Shown one piece after another: positions 1-7,067 of a stretch of 20,903 bases of DNA. The stretch is from CAZOSF01 sp964582415 (GTDB lineage: Bacteria > Bacteroidota > Bacteroidia > Flavobacteriales > Flavobacteriaceae), in the NCBI GenBank assembly GCA_964582415.1, contig CAZOSF010000048.1, forward strand, positions 1 through 20,903, read 5' to 3'. The position numbers were made by a program, and so were the translations under genes. Position 1 is the first letter of the stretch, and each line of letters starts with the position of its first letter. The notes beneath the pieces were generated by a model that did no database searches, was not told the origin of the DNA, and was given only the letters and a program-made list of their open reading frames with translations.

Positions 1-6
1 GTTTAT

Positions 7-25
7 CCCGAGCGGAGTCAAGGGG
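7..25. repeat. Fragment resembling a dispersed intergenic repeat
   Basis: The stretch reads cccgagcggagtcaagggg. It resembles the short intergenic repeat with core GAGCGGAGTC that I know from many flavobacterial and some other bacterial genomes. No second copy occurs in this window, so its repeated status rests on recall and not on the sequence. It lies about 60 bases upstream of secE, in the gap where a tuf/tRNA-Trp region commonly precedes secE in this group. The rest of 1-87 shows no tRNA and no clear promoter. Confidence 0.35.
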
Positions 26-87
26 AGTCTCTCAACCCGTGTGAAGACAAAATAGCTCCAAAGGCTGAGAAATAAAAAACGACACTG

Positions 88-276
88 ATGATAAATTACA
101 TCAAAGAATCCTATAACGAACTGAAGAACCATGTAACATGGACTTCTTGGTCGGAAGCGCAACGCCTAACTGTAGTAGTAGCAGTATTTTCTGTGGTTTT
201 GGCATTGGCTATTTGGGGTATCGATTCAGTATTTAGTAAAGTTGTTGGTCAATACTTTCAATGGATAAAATCCTAA
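88..276 (+). CDS. secE: Preprotein translocase subunit SecE
   Basis: This 62-residue protein is the small essential SecE subunit that clamps SecY in the inner-membrane SecYEG channel. It is the short single-span form of the family: an amphipathic N-terminal segment (about residues 1-25), then one transmembrane helix at about residues 27-49 rich in V, L, A and I, then a short C-terminal tail. Length and topology match the one-helix SecE of most bacteria rather than the three-helix enterobacterial form. Immediate linkage to nusG, with only four bases between the genes, supports the call, because secE-nusG is one of the most conserved gene pairs in bacteria. The start is ATG with no Shine-Dalgarno sequence, as is normal for flavobacteria. 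Confidence 0.95.
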   Translation: MINYIKESYNELKNHVTWTSWSEAQRLTVVVAVFSVVLALAIWGIDSVFSKVVGQYFQWIKS

Positions 277-280
277 CGAA

Positions 281-835
281 ATGACTGAAACAAAAAGTAC
301 AAAAAAGTGGTATGTGGTGCGTTCTGTGAGCGGCCAAGAAAACAAAATCAAATCCTATATCGAGTCGGAAATCACGCGTTTGGGGTTGCAAGATTATGTT
401 GATCAAGTATTGGTGCCCACCGAAAAGGTTATTCAAATCCGCAACGGGAAAAAGATCAATAAAGAACGGGTGTACTTTCCCGGGTATATAATGATCCAAG
501 CGAGTTTGGCCGGTGAAATTCCGCATATCATCAAATCAATCAATGGTGTGATTGGCTTTTTAGGGGAAACCAAAGGAGGGGATCCTGTGCCATTGCGCCA
601 GTCGGAAGTGAACCGTATGCTAGGTAAGGTAGATGAATTGGCGGTTCAGGACGAGAATATAAATATCCCTTACGTGATCGGGGAAACCGTAAAAGTAATC
701 GATGGACCATTCAATGGTTTCAATGGAACGGTTGAAAAGATCAACGAAGAAAAACGTAAGCTTGAAGTAATGGTGAAGATTTTCGGAAGAAAAACACCAT
801 TGGAATTAAGCTATATGCAGGTTGAGAAAATTTAA
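281..835 (+). CDS. nusG: Transcription termination/antitermination factor NusG
   Basis: NusG binds RNA polymerase at the clamp and couples it to Rho or to the ribosome through its KOW domain. The 184-residue product starts with the NGN-domain signature W-Y-V-V-R-S-V-S-G-Q-E at about residues 10-20 and has the family F-P-G-Y-I motif at about residue 67. It ends with a KOW domain (about residues 127-184) whose core reads G-P-F-N-G-F-N-G-T-V. Length is typical. The gene lies four bases after secE and 71 bases before rplK, the classical order. It is presumably co-transcribed with secE, since no promoter or terminator separates them. Confidence 0.97.
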   Translation: MTETKSTKKWYVVRSVSGQENKIKSYIESEITRLGLQDYVDQVLVPTEKVIQIRNGKKINKERVYFPGYIMIQASLAGEIPHIIKSINGVIGFLGETKGGDPVPLRQSEVNRMLGKVDELAVQDENINIPYVIGETVKVIDGPFNGFNGTVEKINEEKRKLEVMVKIFGRKTPLELSYMQVEKI

Positions 836-846
836 ATGTTACACGC

Positions 847-864
847 TATATAATAGGTTTTTTC
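847..864 (+). repeat. 18-bp exact repeat, copy 1 (nusG-rplK gap)
   Basis: The sequence tatataataggttttttc recurs exactly at 16243-16260, upstream of an unrelated secreted-protein gene. Here it sits 43 bases before the rplK start and supplies the 5' arm of a hairpin. It contains taggtttt, one base off the Bacteroidota -7 box TAnnTTTG, so it may be a promoter-like element. Function is unknown. Confidence 0.5.
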
Positions 865-888
865 TTAGGCTTCCACATTAGAAAAACC
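856..888 (+). promoter_or_regulatory. Hairpin in the rplK leader
   Basis: An arm at 856-865 (ggttttttct) pairs with 880-888 (agaaaaacc), giving nine pairs with one bulged T and a loop of about 14 nt. Directly downstream, 883-894 is a perfect 12-bp palindrome (aaaaccggtttt) that reuses the 3' arm. The position, just before rplK-rplA, is where ribosomal protein L1 represses its own operon in other bacteria. I cannot show that this stem resembles the L1 binding site, so a regulatory role is inference. Confidence 0.35.
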
Positions 889-906
889 GGTTTTAAAATG
901 TAAACA

Positions 907-1344
907 ATGGCAAAAGAAGTATCTAAAATTGTAAAGCTACAAGTTCGCGGAGGAGCCGCTAACCCGTCTCCACCAGTTGGACCCGCTTTAGGTGCTGCAG
1001 GTGTAAACATCATGGAGTTCTGTAAGCAGTTTAATGCAAGAACACAGGACAAACAAGGAAAAGTGTTGCCAGTTGCAATTACGGTGTATAAGGACAAGTC
1101 TTTCGACTTCGTCGTGAAAACCCCACCAGCTGCGATACAAATCCTTGAGGCTGCCAAGATCAAAAAAGGATCTGGAGAGCCCCATGTTAAAAAAGTAGCT
1201 ACCATTACCTGGGATCAGGTTAAGGCGATTGCTGAAGACAAGATGCCGGATCTGAACGCGTTTACCGTAGAATCTGCCATGAAAATGGTTGCCGGTACTG
1301 CACGTTCAATGGGAGTGAAAATTAGAGGTGCTGCACCTTTTTAA
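907..1344 (+). CDS. rplK: 50S ribosomal protein L11
   Basis: L11 sits at the GTPase-associated centre of the large subunit, binding 23S rRNA at the base of the L7/L12 stalk. The 145-residue protein has the full family layout. The N-terminal domain contains the proline-rich helix (P-S-P-P-V-G-P-A-L-G, about residues 20-29), which forms the thiostrepton/micrococcin contact area. The C-terminal RNA-binding domain carries K-K-G-S-G-E-P and ends with G-T-A-R-S-M-G-V. Length is typical (E. coli 142). rplA follows 21 bases later. The ATG start is preceded by an A-rich stretch and no Shine-Dalgarno sequence. Confidence 0.98.
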   Translation: MAKEVSKIVKLQVRGGAANPSPPVGPALGAAGVNIMEFCKQFNARTQDKQGKVLPVAITVYKDKSFDFVVKTPPAAIQILEAAKIKKGSGEPHVKKVATITWDQVKAIAEDKMPDLNAFTVESAMKMVAGTARSMGVKIRGAAPF

Positions 1345-1365
1345 TCAAGAAAAAGAATCTAGAAA

Positions 1366-2061
1366 ATGGCAAGATTAACAAAAAAGCAAAAAGAAGCCCA
1401 GGCCAAGATAGAGCCTAACAAGACGTATACTGTGGCTGAAGCTTCTGCTTTGGTAAAAGAAATCACCAACGCTAATTTCGATGCATCTGTAGACCTTGCT
1501 GTACGTCTTAACGTTGATCCACGTAAAGCGAACCAAATGGTTCGTGGAGTGGTTACCCTTCCTCACGGAACTGGTAAAGATGTTAAGGTGTTGGCTTTGG
1601 TAACCCCCGATAAGGAAGCGGAAGCTAAAGAAGCAGGGGCCGACTACGTTGGTTTGGATGAATACCTCGATAAAATTAAAGGAGGTTGGACCGATGTCGA
1701 CGTGATTGTAACCATGCCGAGTGTTATGGGTAAACTAGGACCGTTAGGACGTATCCTAGGACCTCGAGGCTTGATGCCTAACCCAAAGACTGGTACGGTA
1801 ACCATGGACGTCGCCAAAGCGGTTTCTGAAGTGAAAGCTGGTAAAATCGACTTTAAAGTTGATAAGACCGGTATCGTTCACGCGGCGATTGGAAAAGTAT
1901 CCTTCGATGCTGAGAAGATTGCTGGAAACGCTAAAGAACTATTATCAACATTAGTAAAATTGAAGCCTCAAGCTGCAAAAGGAGTATACATCAAGAGTAT
2001 CTATATGTCTTCGACTATGAGCCCTGGTGTGGAAATCGACTCCAAGCGCTATGCTGAGTAG
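1366..2061 (+). CDS. rplA: 50S ribosomal protein L1
   Basis: L1 forms the mobile stalk on the E-site side of the 50S subunit, and in many bacteria it represses translation of its own rplK-rplA operon. The 231-residue product shows the two-domain L1 layout, with the inner-domain signature L-G-P-R-G-L-M-P-N-P-K-T-G at residues 131-143 and a C-terminal K-G-V-Y-I-K-S-I-Y-M-S-S-T-M. Length matches the family (about 230). It lies 21 bases after rplK and 14 bases before rplJ. The latter gap is too short for the L10 leader that precedes rplJ in many Firmicutes, so any autoregulation of rplJ-rplL must act elsewhere or differently. Confidence 0.98.
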   Translation: MARLTKKQKEAQAKIEPNKTYTVAEASALVKEITNANFDASVDLAVRLNVDPRKANQMVRGVVTLPHGTGKDVKVLALVTPDKEAEAKEAGADYVGLDEYLDKIKGGWTDVDVIVTMPSVMGKLGPLGRILGPRGLMPNPKTGTVTMDVAKAVSEVKAGKIDFKVDKTGIVHAAIGKVSFDAEKIAGNAKELLSTLVKLKPQAAKGVYIKSIYMSSTMSPGVEIDSKRYAE

Positions 2062-2075
2062 TAAAATTGTAAGAA

Positions 2076-2597
2076 ATGACTAGAGAAGAAAAATCCGTAG
2101 TAATTGAACAGTTGACTGCACAGCTAGCCGAGAACGCCCATATTTATTTGGCCGATATCTCAGGCTTGGATGCAGCCAATACTTCCAACTTGCGTCGCGC
2201 TTGCTTTAAAGCGGGAGTGAAGTTGAATGTAGTTAAGAACACCTTGTTGGCGAAGGCGATGGAAAGTTCTGATAAAGACTTTGGTGAATTGACCAGCGTC
2301 TTGAAAGGAAACACTTCCTTGATGGTTGCCGAAGTTGGAAATGCTCCAGCGAAAGTAATCAAGGAATTCCGTAAGAAATCCGATCGTCCGCTCTTGAAAG
2401 GGGCTTTTATTGAAGAAGCAATTTATATCGGTGATGACCAATTGGATAAATTGGTTGAAATCAAATCCAAGGAAGAACTTATTGGAGATATCATCGGATT
2501 GCTTCAATCTCCTGCCAAGAATGTTATCTCTGCTCTTAAGAGTGGTGGTGGTACCATTGCAGGAATTGTTAAAACCCTATCAGAACGCGAAGGGTAA
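2076..2597 (+). CDS. rplJ: 50S ribosomal protein L10
   Basis: L10 anchors L7/L12 dimers to the ribosome to form the flexible stalk that recruits translation factors. The 173-residue protein starts M-T-R-E-E-K and carries the L10 core, including N-T-L-L-A-K-A at about residues 55-61 and K-G-A-F-I-E at about 108-113. A C-terminal helix is expected to bind the L7/L12 N-termini. Length is in the family range (E. coli 165). It lies directly upstream of rplL, 60 bases apart, which is the universal order. The 2598-2657 gap is A/T-rich and shows no strong hairpin. Confidence 0.97.
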   Translation: MTREEKSVVIEQLTAQLAENAHIYLADISGLDAANTSNLRRACFKAGVKLNVVKNTLLAKAMESSDKDFGELTSVLKGNTSLMVAEVGNAPAKVIKEFRKKSDRPLLKGAFIEEAIYIGDDQLDKLVEIKSKEELIGDIIGLLQSPAKNVISALKSGGGTIAGIVKTLSEREG

Positions 2598-2657
2598 TCT
2601 AACGTATTGCACTAATTAAAAACTATAAATTAAAAATTACACTTAAAACGATAGAAA

Positions 2658-3035
2658 ATGGCAGATTTAAAAGATTTTGCAGAACAATTGGTTAACCTAA
2701 CTGTAAAAGAAGTTAACGAGTTAGCTCAAATATTGAAAGACGAGTATGGCATCGAGCCTGCTGCTGCTGCTGTTGCAGTTGCTGCTGGTCCTGCTGCTGG
2801 TGGTGGTGACGCCGCTGAAGAAAAGTCTGAATTCGACGTAATCCTTAAAGCCGCTGGTGCTTCTAAATTGGCTGTAGTAAAACTAGTTAAAGAATTAACT
2901 GGTGCTGGTCTTAAAGAAGCTAAGGATCTAGTTGATAGCGCTCCATCTCCAATTAAGGAAGGTGTTGCTAAAGACGAAGCTGAAGCTCTTAAAGCTCAGT
3001 TGGAAGAAGCTGGAGCTGAGGTTGAGCTTAAATAA
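2658..3035 (+). CDS. rplL: 50S ribosomal protein L7/L12
   Basis: L7/L12 is the multicopy stalk protein that stimulates the GTPases of translation. The 125-residue product has the standard three parts: an N-terminal dimerisation segment (about residues 1-33), an Ala/Gly-rich hinge (about 35-54), and a C-terminal globular domain beginning around E-F-D-V-I-L with the factor-binding region K-L-V-K-E-L-T-G-A-G-L-K-E-A-K. The hinge is coded largely by GCT and GGT codons, giving a locally repetitive stretch at about 2760-2810. Several copies per ribosome are needed, which fits the structured region that follows and separates it from rpoB. Confidence 0.98.
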   Translation: MADLKDFAEQLVNLTVKEVNELAQILKDEYGIEPAAAAVAVAAGPAAGGGDAAEEKSEFDVILKAAGASKLAVVKLVKELTGAGLKEAKDLVDSAPSPIKEGVAKDEAEALKAQLEEAGAEVELK

Positions 3036-3057
3036 GCCCCTCTCCTTCAAACCTTAA

Positions 3058-3095
3058 GGTTTAGGTCTTTGCCCAAGGCGGTTGAGACCTAAACC
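3058..3095 (+). terminator. Attenuator-like hairpin after rplL
   Basis: A perfect 11-bp stem pairs ggtttaggtct (3058-3068) with agacctaaacc (3085-3095), followed by only a short T stretch (atttt). The weak T tract suggests partial termination. The 5' arm also forms a palindrome with the bases just upstream (3049-3062, aaaccttaaggttt), so a small competing hairpin is possible. E. coli has a partial terminator at the same place between rplL and rpoB. The equivalent role here is inference. Confidence 0.6.
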
Positions 3096-3096
3096 A

Positions 3097-3138
3097 TTTT
3101 GCGTATATAAAGGTTTATACATTTCGGCATACGCAAAA
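3097..3138 (+). promoter_or_regulatory. Second stem-loop before rpoB
   Basis: A perfect 10-bp stem pairs ttttgcgtat (3097-3106) with atacgcaaaa (3129-3138), with a 22-nt loop. It begins one base after the preceding hairpin and ends 32 bases before the rpoB ATG. The site could be an RNA-processing site or a translational control element. There is no T-run strong enough to call it a terminator; ctaatttttt follows at 3141-3150. Confidence 0.5.
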
Positions 3139-3170
3139 CTCTAATTTTTTAATTAAAATTCCGTCCATAG

Positions 3171-6100
3171 ATGTCAGCAACGCAAACTGAAAGATTGAAT
3201 TTTTCTTCTGTTAAAAACAAACCGGAATATCCGGATTTCCTCGACATCCAGATTAAATCCTTCCAGGATTTTTTCCAACTGGAAACCAAGTCAGAAGAAA
3301 GAGGCAACGAAGGTCTTTATAAGACTTTCATGGAAAACTTCCCCATCACCGACACGCGAAACCAATTCGTACTTGAATTTCTTGACTACTTCGTGGATCC
3401 ACCACGTTATACCATTCAAGAATGTATCGAAAGAGGATTGACCTATAGCGTACCACTTAAGGCACGATTAAAGCTTTACTGTACCGATGAGGAGCATGAA
3501 GATTTTGAAACCATCGTACAGGATGTGTACTTGGGTACTATCCCTTACATGACACCTAGTGGAACCTTTGTTATCAACGGTGCCGAGCGAGTGGTTGTTT
3601 CTCAATTACACCGTTCCCCAGGGGTATTCTTTGGCCAATCTTTCCACGCCAACGGTACCAAATTGTATTCAGCCCGTGTGATTCCGTTCAAAGGATCTTG
3701 GATTGAATTCGCGACCGATATCAATAGCGTGATGTACGCCTATATCGATCGTAAGAAAAAATTACCGGTAACCACGCTTTTCCGAGCCATCGGATTCGAA
3801 AGAGATAAGGACATCCTTGAAATCTTCGACTTGGCAGAAGAGGTAAAGGCTTCCAAAACCGGATTGAAAAAATACTTGGGCCGTAAATTGGCTGCCCGTG
3901 TGTTAAAGACATGGCACGAGGATTTCGTGGATGAAGATACAGGTGAAGTAGTATCAATCGAGCGAAACGAAATCATCTTAGATCGTGATACTGTTCTTGA
4001 AAAGGAACACTTGGACGAAATCATCGATTCTGGTACCAAAACTATCTTGTTGCACAAGGAGGATAACCTGCAAGCGGATTATGCAATTATCCATAACACC
4101 TTGCAAAAGGACCCTACCAACTCTGAAAAAGAAGCGGTAGAGCACATCTATAGACAATTGCGTAACGCCGAACCACCCGATGAGGAAACCGCCCGTGGAA
4201 TCATCAACAAGTTGTTCTTCAGTGATCAACGTTACAACTTGGGTGAGGTAGGTCGTTATCGTATGAATAAAAAATTAGGTCTTGATATCGAAATGGAAAA
4301 GCAAGTGCTTACCAAGGAAGATATCATTACCATCGTAAAATATCTAATTGAGCTGATCAATTCGAAGGCAGAGATCGATGATATCGATCACTTGAGCAAC
4401 CGTCGTGTGCGTACCGTAGGCGAGCAGTTGTCTCAGCAATTCGGAGTTGGATTGGCACGTATGGCGCGTACCATCCGTGAGCGAATGAATGTTCGCGATA
4501 ACGAGGTGTTTACGCCAATCGATTTGATTAATGCGAAGACACTTTCTTCTGTGATCAATTCCTTCTTCGGAACCAACCAGCTTTCTCAGTTCATGGATCA
4601 GACCAATCCATTGGCGGAGATCACGCACAAGCGTCGTCTCTCTGCTCTTGGACCAGGAGGTCTTTCCCGTGAGCGTGCCGGATTCGAGGTTCGTGACGTA
4701 CACTATACTCATTATGGTCGTTTGTGTCCGATCGAAACCCCTGAAGGTCCGAATATCGGTTTGATTTCTTCACTTTCAGTATTCGCAAAGGTGAATAACC
4801 TCGGATTTATAGAAACACCTTACCGTAAGGTTTCCAAAGGAAAAATAGATATCGAAAATGCACCGATATATCTTTCCGCAGAAGAGGAAGAAGATCAGTT
4901 GATTGCACAGGCCAACATTCCATTAAAGGATGATGGTACGATAGAAACAGATCGTGTAATTGCACGTATGGAAGGTGACTTCCCAGTAGTAGATCCATCA
5001 CAGGTAAATTTTGCGGATGTTGCTCCTAATCAGATCGCGTCCATCTCGGCTTCCTTGATTCCTTTCTTGGAGCATGATGATGCGAACCGTGCCCTGATGG
5101 GATCGAACATGATGCGCCAGGCCGTACCATTGTTGCGAGCCGAGTCGCCTATCGTAGGTACAGGATTGGAGCGTCAAGTAGCTTCAGACTCCAGAGTATT
5201 GATTAACGCAGAGGGAGAAGGAGTTGTTGAGTATGTAGATGCTCAAAAAATCACCATCAAATATGATCGTACCGAAGAAGAACGTATGACCAGTTTCGAC
5301 GGGGATTCTAAAACCTATGATCTGATTAAATTTAGAAAAACCAACCAGAGTACTTCCATCAACTTGAAACCGATCGTTCGTAAAGGAGATCGTGTTTCTA
5401 GAGGACAGGTTCTTTGTCAGGGATATGCTACCGAAAAAGGTGAATTGGCCTTAGGTAGAAACATGAAGGTGGCCTTCATGCCTTGGAAAGGATACAACTT
5501 CGAGGATGCGATAGTGATTTCTGAGCGCGTGGTTCGTGAAGACATCTTTACATCTATCCATATCGATGAATACTCTTTGGATGTTCGGGATACTAAATTG
5601 GGTAATGAAGAGTTGACCAATGATATTCCTAACGTGTCCGAAGAAGCTACCAAAGATTTGGATGAAAACGGAATGATCCGCATTGGTGCTGAAGTTAAAC
5701 CGGGTGATATCCTAATCGGAAAGATTACTCCAAAAGGAGAAAGCGATCCAACTCCGGAAGAAAAACTATTGCGTGCCATCTTTGGTGACAAAGCAGGGGA
5801 TGTGAAGGATGCTTCTTTGAAAGCCTCACCTTCATTGAGCGGTGTGGTAATCGATAAGAAATTGTTCTCCCGTGCAATCAAAGACAAGCGTAAGCGTGCC
5901 AAGGATAAAGAGGATATCGCTGAACTTGAATTGAAATACGAAAGCAAGTTCCAAGAATTGAAAGACGTCTTGGTAGATAAGCTATTTGCCATCGTTGGAG
6001 GAAAAACAGCCCAAGGGGTTGCCAATGATCTAGGTGAGGTAGTATTCCCAAAAGGAAAGAAATTTACCTTGAAGATGTTGAACGGAGTGGATGATTACAC

Positions 6101-6983
6101 CCACTTGGTTACCGGAACTTGGACTACCGACGATGATACCAATCGTTTGGTGAGAGACTTGCTTCACAACTATAAGATTAAAGAGAATGACCTTCAAGGA
6201 AATCTTCGCCGTGAGAAATTTACCATTTCTGTGGGAGACGAACTTCCAGCAGGTATCTTGAAACTTGCCAAAGTTTATATCGCCAAGAAACGTAAGTTGA
6301 AAGTAGGTGATAAAATGGCGGGTCGTCACGGAAACAAGGGTATTGTTGCCCGAATCGTTCGTGAAGAAGACATGCCATTCCTAGAAGATGGAACACCAGT
6401 GGATATCGTATTGAACCCACTAGGGGTACCTTCCCGTATGAACATCGGTCAGATTTACGAAACAGTTCTTGGATGGGCGGGTCAGAAGTTGGGTCAGAAA
6501 TATGCGACGCCAATTTTCGATGGTGCTACCTTGGATCAAATCAATGAACTGACAGACAAGGCAGGAATTCCAAGATTCGGTCATACCTATCTATATGATG
6601 GTGGAACTGGAGAGCGTTTCGATCAGCCAGCAACAGTTGGGGTAATCTACATGTTGAAATTAGGTCACATGGTAGATGATAAGATGCACGCACGTTCTAT
6701 CGGACCCTACTCTCTTATTACGCAGCAGCCATTGGGTGGTAAAGCCCAGTTCGGAGGTCAGCGTTTTGGAGAAATGGAGGTATGGGCATTGGAGGCCTAT
6801 GGAGCTTCCAGTACGCTTAGAGAAATATTGACAGTAAAATCTGATGACGTTATCGGTCGAGCCAAGACGTACGAATCGATCGTAAAAGGGGAGACCATGC
6901 CAGAACCAGGATTACCTGAATCGTTCAACGTATTGATGCACGAATTAAAAGGTCTAGGTCTGGATATCAGATTAGAGGAATAG
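3171..6983 (+). CDS. rpoB: DNA-directed RNA polymerase subunit beta
   Basis: RpoB forms one pincer of RNA polymerase and half of the active centre. The 1270-residue protein is complete. The rifampicin region is easily read: Q470 to S491 correspond to E. coli Q510-S531, with the key residues D476, H486, R489 and S491 all wild type. Further on are the fork segment C-P-I-E-T-P-E-G-P-N-I-G-L-I and the active-site loop G-D-K-M-A-G-R-H-G-N-K-G, with K1048 and K1056 matching E. coli K1065 and K1073. A charged, helical segment (K-D-K-R-K-R-A-K-D-K-E and on, about residue 900) looks like the lineage-specific insertion common in this phylum and in proteobacteria. Starts at ATG 135 bases after rplL; rpoC follows after 84 bases. 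Confidence 0.99.
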   Translation: MSATQTERLNFSSVKNKPEYPDFLDIQIKSFQDFFQLETKSEERGNEGLYKTFMENFPITDTRNQFVLEFLDYFVDPPRYTIQECIERGLTYSVPLKARLKLYCTDEEHEDFETIVQDVYLGTIPYMTPSGTFVINGAERVVVSQLHRSPGVFFGQSFHANGTKLYSARVIPFKGSWIEFATDINSVMYAYIDRKKKLPVTTLFRAIGFERDKDILEIFDLAEEVKASKTGLKKYLGRKLAARVLKTWHEDFVDEDTGEVVSIERNEIILDRDTVLEKEHLDEIIDSGTKTILLHKEDNLQADYAIIHNTLQKDPTNSEKEAVEHIYRQLRNAEPPDEETARGIINKLFFSDQRYNLGEVGRYRMNKKLGLDIEMEKQVLTKEDIITIVKYLIELINSKAEIDDIDHLSNRRVRTVGEQLSQQFGVGLARMARTIRERMNVRDNEVFTPIDLINAKTLSSVINSFFGTNQLSQFMDQTNPLAEITHKRRLSALGPGGLSRERAGFEVRDVHYTHYGRLCPIETPEGPNIGLISSLSVFAKVNNLGFIETPYRKVSKGKIDIENAPIYLSAEEEEDQLIAQANIPLKDDGTIETDRVIARMEGDFPVVDPSQVNFADVAPNQIASISASLIPFLEHDDANRALMGSNMMRQAVPLLRAESPIVGTGLERQVASDSRVLINAEGEGVVEYVDAQKITIKYDRTEEERMTSFDGDSKTYDLIKFRKTNQSTSINLKPIVRKGDRVSRGQVLCQGYATEKGELALGRNMKVAFMPWKGYNFEDAIVISERVVREDIFTSIHIDEYSLDVRDTKLGNEELTNDIPNVSEEATKDLDENGMIRIGAEVKPGDILIGKITPKGESDPTPEEKLLRAIFGDKAGDVKDASLKASPSLSGVVIDKKLFSRAIKDKRKRAKDKEDIAELELKYESKFQELKDVLVDKLFAIVGGKTAQGVANDLGEVVFPKGKKFTLKMLNGVDDYTHLVTGTWTTDDDTNRLVRDLLHNYKIKENDLQGNLRREKFTISVGDELPAGILKLAKVYIAKKRKLKVGDKMAGRHGNKGIVARIVREEDMPFLEDGTPVDIVLNPLGVPSRMNIGQIYETVLGWAGQKLGQKYATPIFDGATLDQINELTDKAGIPRFGHTYLYDGGTGERFDQPATVGVIYMLKLGHMVDDKMHARSIGPYSLITQQPLGGKAQFGGQRFGEMEVWALEAYGASSTLREILTVKSDDVIGRAKTYESIVKGETMPEPGLPESFNVLMHELKGLGLDIRLEE

Positions 6984-6991
6984 GAGTGATA

Positions 6992-7035
6992 CCCCGCTGC
7001 GGCGGGGCCTTCCGTTTCGCAGGGAGTAGCCTCCC
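6992..7035 (+). promoter_or_regulatory. Two hairpins in the rpoB-rpoC gap
   Basis: A 6-bp GC stem with a 4-nt loop lies at 6992-7007 (ccccgc, loop tgcg, gcgggg). A second 5-bp stem lies at 7022-7035 (gggag, loop tagc, ctccc). Neither has a T tract, so neither looks like an intrinsic terminator. An alternative pairing of ctgcg (6997-7001) with cgcag (7018-7022) is also possible. They may be RNA-processing or stability elements between the two polymerase genes. Confidence 0.45.
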
Positions 7036-7067
7036 AATTCAATAAACAAAAGATTAGTATCAGCATT

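Noticed and set aside
1..87. 3' end of a tRNA-Trp gene before secE
   Set aside because: tRNA-Trp often precedes secE in this group, but no acceptor stem, T-loop or CCA end can be read here. It probably lies upstream of the window.
2062..2075. L10 leader upstream of rplJ
   Set aside because: Only 14 bases separate rplA and rplJ, too few for the known leader structure.
4572..4641. Possible rifampicin-resistance substitutions in rpoB
   Set aside because: The positions matching E. coli Q513, D516, H526, R529 and S531 are wild type. The A482 at the S522 position is probably natural variation and not one of the well-known resistance changes.
5417..6025. 202-codon minus-strand frame inside rpoB
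   Set aside because: It is a shadow of rpoB coding, with serine-rich low-complexity translation and no family resemblance.
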